Of a DNA stretch of 18,268 nt, positions 1-8,568 are shown piece by piece. Every line of letters starts with the position of its first letter. The stretch's first letter is position 1. This stretch comes from CAZPMO01 sp964587515. GTDB lineage: Bacteria > Pseudomonadota > Alphaproteobacteria > MPNO01. The stretch spans positions 1 through 18,268 of the forward strand of contig CAZPMO010000095.1 in the NCBI GenBank assembly GCA_964587515.1. Reading direction: 5' to 3'. The notes under the pieces were generated by a model. That model was not told the DNA's origin. It was given only the letters and a program-made list of their open reading frames with translations, and did not search any database. Position numbers and translations under genes: made by a program.

Positions 1-2190
<2,190 letters not shown>

Positions 2191-2257
2191 TTCGTGTTCG
2201 CCCGAAGCCTGGAAACAAGAAATTTTATTCTTATTTTCCAACAGGATAGAGGGATTT

Positions 2258-2308
2258 ATGCTGTCGTCACGAGAAAAATGGGAACGCGGCTGCATCACCT
2301 ACAATTGA
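2258..2308 (+). CDS. Possible 16-codon small ORF with good ribosome binding site
   Basis: In the 154-nt gap between acnA and the DUF1223 gene, an ATG lies five bases after a strong Shine-Dalgarno-like AGAGGGA (2247-2253). It opens a 16-codon frame reading MLSSREKWERGCITYN and ends in TGA 36 nt before the DUF1223 start. I recognise no family. The spacing and ribosome binding site are better than those of the DUF1223 gene itself, so it could be a leader peptide or a translated small protein. It could equally be chance. The surrounding sequence is locally AT-rich (about 2215-2260), unlike the neighbouring genes. Confidence 0.25.
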   Translation: MLSSREKWERGCITYN

Positions 2309-2344
2309 TTCGCCGCCGGCGCATGCGCGCCTTACCTTGAACAA

Positions 2345-3088
2345 ATGATATACGGCATCCGCAAGGTATTCTCCGTCGCCGCAATAACCGCCGCATTCTG
2401 GTGGGGCCCGGCGGCCGCCGGGCAGCAGAGCGTGGTTGTCGAGCTGTTTACCTCGCAGGGGTGTTCGAGCTGTCCACCGGCCGACGCCTATCTGGTGGAG
2501 CTTGCCGGGCGCGACGATGTGATCGCGCTATCGTTCCATGTGGATTACTGGAACTATATCGGCTGGACGGACCCCTATTCGAGCCCGCAATGGACGAAGC
2601 GCCAGCAGGCCTATTTGCGCGAGCTGAAACGGCGCTATGTCTATACCCCGCAGATGGTCATCGACGGCCTGACCGAAACCGTGGGGTCGCGGCGGGGCCA
2701 GGTCGAGCGTCTGATATCGGCCGCGCGCAAACGTCAAAAACTGAAGATCGACGTCACCCACCCCGATGGCGGCAATGTCCGCATCGCAATTCCCGAACGC
2801 CTGGCCGATCGCGGCCGCGAAGCGGCGATCTGGATCGCCTTTTATGACGCCAAGCACACCACCTCCATCGGGGCCGGCGAGAATGACGGCGTTACCATGA
2901 CCAACGCCAATGTGGTCCGCAGCATGCGGCGTATCGGCACGTGGCGCGGCGATGCGCTCGAACTCAAATTGGCGCTCGCCGATCTCGGCGCCAAGGGCCG
3001 CGACGCGTGCGCGGTGCTGGTCCAGGAACGCGGCAGCGGACGCATCATCGGCGCCGCCTCGATCCCGCTGGCAAAGACCATGAACTGA
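2345..3088 (+). CDS. DUF1223 family secreted thioredoxin-like protein
   Basis: This is a 247-residue protein of the DUF1223 family, which has a thioredoxin-like fold and no firmly established function. Residues 1-26 look like a signal peptide: basic RK at 6-7, a hydrophobic core, and a likely cleavage site after AAAG. The mature protein is therefore probably periplasmic. The family signature VELFTSQGCSSCPPADAYL follows at 32-50, with the CxxC pair C40/C43. A YTPQMVIDG segment at 100-108 resembles the cis-Pro loop of thioredoxin folds. The length is normal for the family. The ATG at 2345 is chosen because it gives a complete signal peptide; the ribosome binding site before it is weak. A thiol-redox or copper/thiol stress role is often guessed for the family but cannot be shown here. 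The 123-nt gap that follows holds the likely promoter of the TRAP cluster. Confidence 0.88.
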   Translation: MIYGIRKVFSVAAITAAFWWGPAAAGQQSVVVELFTSQGCSSCPPADAYLVELAGRDDVIALSFHVDYWNYIGWTDPYSSPQWTKRQQAYLRELKRRYVYTPQMVIDGLTETVGSRRGQVERLISAARKRQKLKIDVTHPDGGNVRIAIPERLADRGREAAIWIAFYDAKHTTSIGAGENDGVTMTNANVVRSMRRIGTWRGDALELKLALADLGAKGRDACAVLVQERGSGRIIGAASIPLAKTMN

Positions 3089-3127
3089 TCGAGCCGCGCC
3101 CCCCTTCCCACCCGTTCCACATAACCG

Positions 3128-3157
3128 TTGTTGAAATCCGTTATTCACGCATAGAAT
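3128..3157 (+). promoter_or_regulatory. Candidate sigma-70-type promoter for the TRAP/catabolic cluster
   Basis: TTGTTG (3128-3133) is separated by 18 nt from TAGAAT (3152-3157), which matches TATAAT at five of six positions. An overlapping alternative -35, TTGAAA at 3131-3136, matches the consensus better but with a short 15-nt spacer. Transcription would start near 3164, giving a leader of about 48 nt before the ATG at 3212. The spot is where a promoter is expected, after DUF1223 and ahead of the long co-directional cluster. It is a by-eye match only. No operator repeat for a regulator was recognised. Confidence 0.35.
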
Positions 3158-3211
3158 GGCGCGGAACAATGCGACGCGGAAGCGTCCAACAACACCGAGG
3201 GGAGAATTTTC

Positions 3212-4237
3212 ATGCAGATCGTTAGGAATATTGCGATCGCCACCGGCGGCGCACTGCTCGCGACGTCGATGCTCGCGACCGCCGCGTCGGCTCAGAAGGT
3301 GACGCTGAAAATGGCGCACTGGGTACCTCCGGTGCACCATTTGACGGTCACCTACGCCAACTGGGCAAAAACCGTGCGCGACGCGTCGGGCGGCACGCTG
3401 GACATCAAGGTCGACAAATCGCCGCTGGCCAAACCGCCGGGCGCCTATGACCTCGCCAAAAACGGTGTGCGCGACCTGGCGTGGGGCGTGGCCGGCTATA
3501 CGCCCGGTCGCATGCCGTTGATACGCGGCATCGAGGTGCCGTTCGCGACCAAGAATTCCATCACCGGCAGTCCTGTCCTGTGGAACTGGTACACCAAGAA
3601 CGGGCTCCACAAAAACGAGTTCGACGATACCAAGCTGATCACGGTCTTCGTCCATGGCCCCGGCGTTCTACACAGCAAGAAGCCGATTGTGCGCCTTGAG
3701 GACATGAAGGGCGTGAAGGTCCGGGTCGGCGGGGGCGGCGTGCCGATCGCCAAGAATCTCGGCGGCATCCCGGTTGCCATGTCGGCCACCAAGGCCCACG
3801 AAAGCCTGCAACGCGGCACCACCACGGCGACCCTGTTTCCGTGGGAAGCGATCCGTGGTTTCCGTCTGGTCAAGCTGGTCAGCCATCATCTCCAGGTGCC
3901 GGGCGGCTTTTACACCACGGCGTTTTGGGTAACCATGAGCACCAAGTCCTGGAACAAGCTTTCCAGCCCGCACAAGACGGCGCTGATGAAGGCGGGCGGC
4001 GCCGCCGGCGCGAAGCTGATCGGCAAGGCGTGGGACGACAACGACGTCCACACCATCGCCCTCGTGAAGAAGGCGGGCGGGCACACGATCCGCGATATTT
4101 CGGCTTCCGAGCTCAAGCGCTGGAGCGCGAAACTGAGCGGCATGCGCAGCGACTGGATCAAAAAAGCCAACGCCAAGGGCCATGACGGCAAAGCGCTGCT
4201 GAACGAGCTTCTGACGGCGCTGAAGGCGGGAAGCTGA
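3212..4237 (+). CDS. dctP: TRAP transporter substrate-binding protein (DctP family)
   Basis: This is a 341-residue periplasmic solute receptor for a tripartite ATP-independent transporter; the symbol is used at family level only. A clear signal peptide spans 1-27 (basic start, hydrophobic core, AASA before Q28). The mature protein begins with a strand typical of the family (VTLKMAHWVPP). The family's conserved arginine, which normally salt-bridges the ligand carboxylate, is likely R171 in GVKVRVGGG, so an organic acid ligand is the default expectation. Length is normal. The start is supported by the purine-rich Shine-Dalgarno GAGGGGAG at 3197-3204. The two membrane genes follow after 33 nt, giving the standard P-Q-M order. 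The enzymes encoded downstream suggest a catabolic substrate, but the binding-site residues do not let me name it. Confidence 0.93.
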   Translation: MQIVRNIAIATGGALLATSMLATAASAQKVTLKMAHWVPPVHHLTVTYANWAKTVRDASGGTLDIKVDKSPLAKPPGAYDLAKNGVRDLAWGVAGYTPGRMPLIRGIEVPFATKNSITGSPVLWNWYTKNGLHKNEFDDTKLITVFVHGPGVLHSKKPIVRLEDMKGVKVRVGGGGVPIAKNLGGIPVAMSATKAHESLQRGTTTATLFPWEAIRGFRLVKLVSHHLQVPGGFYTTAFWVTMSTKSWNKLSSPHKTALMKAGGAAGAKLIGKAWDDNDVHTIALVKKAGGHTIRDISASELKRWSAKLSGMRSDWIKKANAKGHDGKALLNELLTALKAGS

Positions 4238-4270
4238 ACGTCAGAGCCTGACAGGAACCAGCGTTAAAAT

Positions 4271-4780
4271 ATGTCGGCGCCGACCGAGGAACGGTTGAGC
4301 GCGCTGAGCGAGCGGGTCACCACGTGGCTCGCCCGCGCCGGCGCGGTCGGCCTCGCCATCATCATGGCGCTGACGTTTTGCGATGTTGTCGGCCGATATG
4401 TCTTCAATGCCCCGATTGTCGGTACCGTCGATGTGACCGAGCTGATGATGGGGTTAATGATCTATCTCGGCGTCGGGCTGACGACATTTTCGCGGGGCCA
4501 TATCCGGGTCGATCTGGTGATCGACCGGCTGTCTCGCCGTGCGCGGGCCGCGTGCGACGTAATCACGCTCGGGATTTCCATCGCGGTGGTCACGCTGATG
4601 TGCTGGCAGCTTTGGCTCAAGGCGGGGGTGACCTTCGAAAAGGGCGATTTGACGCAGATCTGGGAATGGCACATATGGCCGTTCGCCTATGTCATGGCGG
4701 CGTGCAGTATTCTGATGGTCACCTCGCTGCTGCTGCAGTTCATCGAGGCGGCGCGCGATGTTGCGCGGCGGGACGCATAG
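4271..4780 (+). CDS. dctQ: TRAP transporter small permease (DctQ family)
   Basis: This 169-residue inner-membrane protein is the small subunit of the TRAP transporter. Four hydrophobic segments are visible at about 22-44, 55-75, 96-118 and 136-158, the usual topology for DctQ. Family-typical features are DVVGRYVFNAPIVGTVDVTE (residues 38-57) at the end of the first helix and FSRGHIRVDL (73-82) after the second. The start is the ATG at 4271. The only ribosome binding site candidate, AGGAA at 4252-4256, is rather far away, so initiation may be modest. It lies 33 nt after the binding-protein gene and 19 nt before the large permease start, so all three are probably co-transcribed. The symbol denotes the family, not C4-dicarboxylate specificity. 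Confidence 0.92.
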   Translation: MSAPTEERLSALSERVTTWLARAGAVGLAIIMALTFCDVVGRYVFNAPIVGTVDVTELMMGLMIYLGVGLTTFSRGHIRVDLVIDRLSRRARAACDVITLGISIAVVTLMCWQLWLKAGVTFEKGDLTQIWEWHIWPFAYVMAACSILMVTSLLLQFIEAARDVARRDA

Positions 4781-4799
4781 GGCGCGGGTCGGGGCGAAC

Positions 4800-6101
4800 A
4801 TGGAACCGAGCGTCATCGCGATCCTGATCATGTCCCTGCTGTTCGTGCTGCTGGCGATCGGCATGCCGATCGGCTTCGCCATGGCGGCGGCGGGCTTCTT
4901 CGGCTCCATGTTGCTGATAGACCTCGACGCGGCGCTATCGCTGCTCGCCCAGACCGCGTTCGAGACCACGATCACCTACGATCTCAGCGTCGTGCCGCTG
5001 TTCGTGCTGATGGGCTATTTCGCGACCTCCTCGGGGCTCAGCGAGGGACTCTACCGCGCCTGTTATACCTGGCTGGGAGCCCGGCGCGGGGGGCTGGCGC
5101 TGGCGACCATCGGCGGTTGCGGCGCATTCGCCGCGATCTGCGGCTCCAGCTTGGCCACGGCGGCAACCATGAGCCAGGTGGCGCTGCCCGAAATGCGCCG
5201 CTACGACTACGACGTTCGCCTCGCGACGGGATCGATCGCGGCTGGCGGCACCATCGGCATCCTGATCCCGCCCAGCGTAATCCTGGTGCTATACGGCATC
5301 CTCACCGAGACCAGCATCAGCGAGCTGTTCTTGGCCGGCGTGGTGCCGGGCATCATGACCGTGTTCGCGTTCATGACCACGGTCTCCATCGTAACCAAGA
5401 TCAACCCCGAACAGGGGCCGCGCGGCGAGCGTTCCTCTGGGATGGACAAGCTGCGCGCCTTCAAGGACGTGTGGGGAACGGTGCTGCTGTTCCTGCTGGT
5501 GATCGGCGGTATCTATCTGGGCATATTCACGCCCACAGAAGCAGCGGGGATCGGCGCGACCGGCGCCCTCGCGCTTGCGGTACTGGCGCGGCGCATGAGC
5601 TGGGAAATATTGCTCAAGTGCCTGATGGATACCGTGAAGACCTCGGCGATGATCTTCACCATCCTGATCGGCGCCATCATCTTCAACAATTTCCTGGTGC
5701 TCTCCTCGGTGCCCGACGCCATCGGTTCGTGGGTCGAGTCCCTGCCACTGTCGAAACACATGATCCTGATCGTGATCCTGTTGATATACGTGGCGATGGG
5801 CTGCGCCCTCGATTCACTGGCCATGATCCTGCTGTCCATTCCGATCTTCTTCCCGGTGGTCTCCAACCTCGGTTTCGACCCGGTGTGGTTCGGGGTGATC
5901 GTGGTGATGGTGGTCGAGCTTGGCCTGATCACGCCGCCGATCGGCATGAACGTGTTCATCATCAAGGGCATGGTGCCGGACGTGCCGCTGGGCGCCATCT
6001 ATCTCGGCGTGCTGCCGTTCGTGGTGGCGCAAATCCTGCTGATCGCCATCCTGGTGGCGGTCCCGGCGCTGGCGCTGTGGTTGCCGGCCACCATGGGCTG
6101 A
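4800..6101 (+). CDS. dctM: TRAP transporter large permease (DctM family)
   Basis: This is a polytopic inner-membrane protein of 433 residues, the ion-coupled transport subunit of the TRAP system. It is hydrophobic throughout, with about 12 or more membrane segments. It carries family-typical stretches such as IGMPIGFAMA near the N-terminus, the CGSSLATAATM motif, GTIGILIPPSVILVLYG, and a C-terminal half with GLITPPIGMNVFIIKG. The ATG at 4800 is preferred because it begins directly with the first helix. An in-frame ATG at 4758 would add 14 polar residues and overlap the small permease gene. The stop codon overlaps the next start by one base (TGATG at 6099-6103), implying translational coupling to the flavoprotein gene. 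That coupling is a good reason to link the transporter to the enzymes downstream. Confidence 0.94.
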   Translation: MEPSVIAILIMSLLFVLLAIGMPIGFAMAAAGFFGSMLLIDLDAALSLLAQTAFETTITYDLSVVPLFVLMGYFATSSGLSEGLYRACYTWLGARRGGLALATIGGCGAFAAICGSSLATAATMSQVALPEMRRYDYDVRLATGSIAAGGTIGILIPPSVILVLYGILTETSISELFLAGVVPGIMTVFAFMTTVSIVTKINPEQGPRGERSSGMDKLRAFKDVWGTVLLFLLVIGGIYLGIFTPTEAAGIGATGALALAVLARRMSWEILLKCLMDTVKTSAMIFTILIGAIIFNNFLVLSSVPDAIGSWVESLPLSKHMILIVILLIYVAMGCALDSLAMILLSIPIFFPVVSNLGFDPVWFGVIVVMVVELGLITPPIGMNVFIIKGMVPDVPLGAIYLGVLPFVVAQILLIAILVAVPALALWLPATMG

Positions 6102-7153
6102 TGGCGGGATCCCTCAAAACCAGGATTGGGTCGGTCGACCTCAAGAACCCGGTGATCTGCGGATCGGGCGAGCACGTGATGACCGAGGCCGGCATCCGCG
6201 CCGCGATCGCCACCGGCGCTGGCGCGGTGGTCGCCAAGTCCTTCAACGAAACGGAAGCGGGCAAGGACCAACTCGATCACACCGATTACCGTTTGCTCGA
6301 CAGCAATTGGCGCGAACTGCCCTGGGATTTCGGGCCGCCCAGGGACGCGACGCTGGCCTGCCGGTCGGAGCTGACGCGAACGCCGTTCGAGGACTGGCTC
6401 GCGGTCGTCGCGGGGCTCGATGGGGAGGCGCGCGAGCAGGAGTCCTACGTGGTGGCGAGCGTGATCCTGGCCGCCCTCGATCCGGCGGTGGACATGGCCC
6501 GGCGCATCGAACAGGCCGGCGTGCGGATTCTGGAATTCAATATCGGCACGCCCTATGGCGACGAGGCGGCGGGCACCGTCTCCACCGAACGCGCCGCCGA
6601 CAATGTGCATCGTTTCGTCGCCGCGGTGTGCAATGCAGTGACCATACCGGTCTGGGTGAAGATCACCGGCCAGAGCGACAGCGTCGCCGGGCTGGCCGAA
6701 GCGGCGGGCGATGCGGGCGCCGACGCGGTGGTGATGATGGGGCGTTTCCTCGGCATGGTGCCGGATCTCGACACGCAGGCGCCGCTGCTGGGCACCAATC
6801 TCGGGGTCGGCGGCGCCTGGTCGCTGCCCTTGACGTGTTACTGGCTCTCGCAGACCCGCCGCCGGATCGGCGACAAGGCGCCGCTGATCGGCACCAACGG
6901 CGCGCGCGACGGGCTTGACGTGGTGCGCATGATGCTGGCCGGCGCGACCGCCGTCGAGCTGTCGAGCGCGGTGTTCACCGCCGGATTCGGGGTCCTCGAA
7001 GACGCCGTCGCCACGGTCGGCGATTACCTTCGCGCCCACGACCAGAACGCCGCCGACATCATCGGGCGCGCCGCCGACCGCGTGGGACGGTTCACCGATC
7101 AGCCGGTGCGGCGCGATTACTGGCGGGACTTCATCCCCGGCGAAGCAAAATAA
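6101..7153 (+). CDS. Dihydroorotate dehydrogenase-like FMN oxidoreductase (PreA/DHOD superfamily)
   Basis: This is a 350-residue TIM-barrel flavoprotein of the DHOD/PreA superfamily. Evidence includes an N-terminal KNPVICGSG segment (15-23), the FMN-contacting lysine in PVWVKITG (K187), and the C-terminal phosphate-binding stretch from G264 to F292 (GTNGARDGLDVVRMMLAGAT and onward). It lacks the C-terminal ferredoxin domain of PreA. The key active-site loop reads NIGTPYG at 147-153, where classical enzymes have N-x-S-(C/S)-P-N. The catalytic Cys/Ser position is therefore Thr150, and the orotate-contacting Asn is Tyr152. It is thus unlikely to make pyrimidines. The start ATG at 6101 overlaps the dctM stop; the frame is open further upstream only as a shadow of dctM. 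Its place between a transporter and a Mo hydroxylase suggests reduction or oxidation of an imported compound. The reaction is unknown. Confidence 0.85.
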   Translation: MAGSLKTRIGSVDLKNPVICGSGEHVMTEAGIRAAIATGAGAVVAKSFNETEAGKDQLDHTDYRLLDSNWRELPWDFGPPRDATLACRSELTRTPFEDWLAVVAGLDGEAREQESYVVASVILAALDPAVDMARRIEQAGVRILEFNIGTPYGDEAAGTVSTERAADNVHRFVAAVCNAVTIPVWVKITGQSDSVAGLAEAAGDAGADAVVMMGRFLGMVPDLDTQAPLLGTNLGVGGAWSLPLTCYWLSQTRRRIGDKAPLIGTNGARDGLDVVRMMLAGATAVELSSAVFTAGFGVLEDAVATVGDYLRAHDQNAADIIGRAADRVGRFTDQPVRRDYWRDFIPGEAK

Positions 7154-7226
7154 CAAGAATTTTTCATGGCCTTGGGGCCGAATGTGCTAACCATATGGGC
7201 AACAAGGAAGAGCGGAAGGGACAGTC

Positions 7227-8090
7227 ATGAGCGATTTGAGATACGAGGCCCCGGAGACCCTGGAGGCCGCGATTGGGATGCTGGGCGGCGACGGCGCCCG
7301 GATTATGGCGGGCGGGACCGATCTGATCATCCAGATGGATGCCGAGGTCATCGAGCCCGACCTGATCGTCGATATCAAAAATATTGCGGAGACCCGCGCG
7401 ATTGTCGAAGCGGACGGCGGTTATCGCGTCGGCGCGGCGGTGACCGGCATGGAACTGATGGAGCATGACGGGTTCAGCAAGACCTGGCCCGACGTGATCG
7501 ACGGCGTAAAGCTGATCGGCTCGATCCAGGTCAAGGGCCGCGCCTCGGTGGGCGGCAATGTCTGCAACGCCTCGCCGGCGGCCGACAGTACGCCGGCCCT
7601 GATCGCGGCCGGCGCGATCGCCACCGTCGCCGGACCCGGCGGGATCCGCACCGTGCCAGTTGAAGATATCGCGACAGGACCCGGCCAGACCTCGCTGGCC
7701 AAGGACGAAATCCTGGTCTCGTTCTTTTTCGGGCCGCGACCGGCGAATTCGGGCGGCGCATATCAGCGCTTCACGCCCCGTACCGAAATGGATATCGCGG
7801 TGGTCGGCGTCGGCGTAAACCTGACGCTCGACGATAGCGGCACCTGCACCGAGGCCCGGGTCGGGCTTGGCGCGGTGGCGGCCACGGCGCTCAAGGTCGA
7901 CGCGGCGGCCCAGGCGCTGATCGGCAGCAAAGTCGACGACGCGGCGATCGAGAAAGCGGCGGAAGCCGTGCGCGCCGCCTGCAAGCCCATCGACGACAAG
8001 CGCGGAACCGTTGAGTTTCGCATCGACGTCGCCGGCGTGCTGGCGGGCCGCGTAATTAGGGATGCACTAAAGCGAGCGGGACAGAACTGA
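7227..8090 (+). CDS. Molybdenum hydroxylase FAD-binding subunit (CoxM/XdhB-like)
   Basis: This 287-residue protein is the medium, FAD-carrying subunit of a xanthine oxidase family Mo hydroxylase. It passes electrons from the iron-sulfur subunit to an external acceptor. The two FAD-contact motifs are present: AGGTDLIIQM at 28-37 and S-V-G-G-N-V-C-N at 107-114, followed by PAADSTPALIAAGA (117-130). The C-terminal CO-dehydrogenase-type flavoprotein domain covers roughly residues 180-285. Length is normal for the family. The start is supported by GGAAGGGA at 7214-7221. The 73-nt gap before it is the second largest inside the cluster and could hold an internal promoter, but I saw none I could defend. 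The stop overlaps the next start by one base (TGATG), coupling it to the 2Fe-2S subunit. Confidence 0.92.
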   Translation: MSDLRYEAPETLEAAIGMLGGDGARIMAGGTDLIIQMDAEVIEPDLIVDIKNIAETRAIVEADGGYRVGAAVTGMELMEHDGFSKTWPDVIDGVKLIGSIQVKGRASVGGNVCNASPAADSTPALIAAGAIATVAGPGGIRTVPVEDIATGPGQTSLAKDEILVSFFFGPRPANSGGAYQRFTPRTEMDIAVVGVGVNLTLDDSGTCTEARVGLGAVAATALKVDAAAQALIGSKVDDAAIEKAAEAVRAACKPIDDKRGTVEFRIDVAGVLAGRVIRDALKRAGQN

Positions 8091-8566
8091 TGGCAAAAAC
8101 GCATATAACCACCACCGTCAACGGCGACCAGTACGAAGTGCTGTGCGACGTGGAACAGACCTTGCTCGACGTGCTGCGCGACGAGCTGCTCATGACCGGC
8201 ACCAAGGAAGGCTGCGGTTCCGGCGATTGCGGCGCCTGCAGCGTCATGGTCGATGGCCGGCTGATTTGCGCCTGCCTGGCGCTCGGCGTCGAGGCCGACG
8301 GCAAGACCATCGACACCATCGAGGGCATGGCCACCGTCGAGGAACTTCACCCGTTGCAGCGCAACTTTCTTGAGCTCAACGGGCTGCAATGCGGCATCTG
8401 CACCCCGGGCATTCTGATCGCCGCCCGGGCGTTGCTGGAAAAGAACCCCAACCCGAGCGAGACCGAAATTCGCTTTTGGCTGGCAGGCAATCTCTGCCGC
8501 TGCACCGGTTATGACAAAATCATCCGTTCCGTCCAGGCGGCGGCGGAAGAAATGCGAGGAGGCTGA
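8090..8566 (+). CDS. Molybdenum hydroxylase [2Fe-2S] subunit (CoxS-like)
   Basis: This 158-residue protein is the small subunit, carrying two [2Fe-2S] clusters that relay electrons from the Mo site to FAD. The plant-ferredoxin-type cluster ligands are C42, C47, C50 and C62 in GCGSGDCGAC and the following IC-A-C. The second cluster is held by C101 and C104 (QCGICTPG) and C136 and C138 (NLCRCTGY). This pattern and spacing are close to those of known CoxS and related small subunits, and none of the ligands is missing. It is coupled to the FAD subunit by a one-base overlap. Its last codons contain the strong ribosome binding site AGGAGG (8557-8562) of the large subunit gene. The enzyme complex is probably cytoplasmic, since no signal peptide is seen on any subunit. 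Confidence 0.95.
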   Translation: MAKTHITTTVNGDQYEVLCDVEQTLLDVLRDELLMTGTKEGCGSGDCGACSVMVDGRLICACLALGVEADGKTIDTIEGMATVEELHPLQRNFLELNGLQCGICTPGILIAARALLEKNPNPSETEIRFWLAGNLCRCTGYDKIIRSVQAAAEEMRGG

Positions 8567-8568
8567 TC

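Noticed and set aside
2319..2328. 10-bp perfect palindrome GCGCATGCGC upstream of DUF1223
   Set aside because: It is short, GC-rich, lacks a T tract, and palindromes of this kind are frequent by chance in such DNA, so neither a terminator nor an operator is claimed.
6101..7153. pyrD, biosynthetic dihydroorotate dehydrogenase
   Set aside because: The Cys/Ser base and the orotate-binding Asn are replaced, and the gene is coupled to a TRAP transporter rather than to pyrimidine genes.
7154..7226. Internal promoter before the CoxM-like gene
   Set aside because: TTGGGG and CATATG are present but spaced only 14 nt apart, and the GGCC-TTGG-GGCC hairpin is only 4 bp, so neither is strong enough to annotate.
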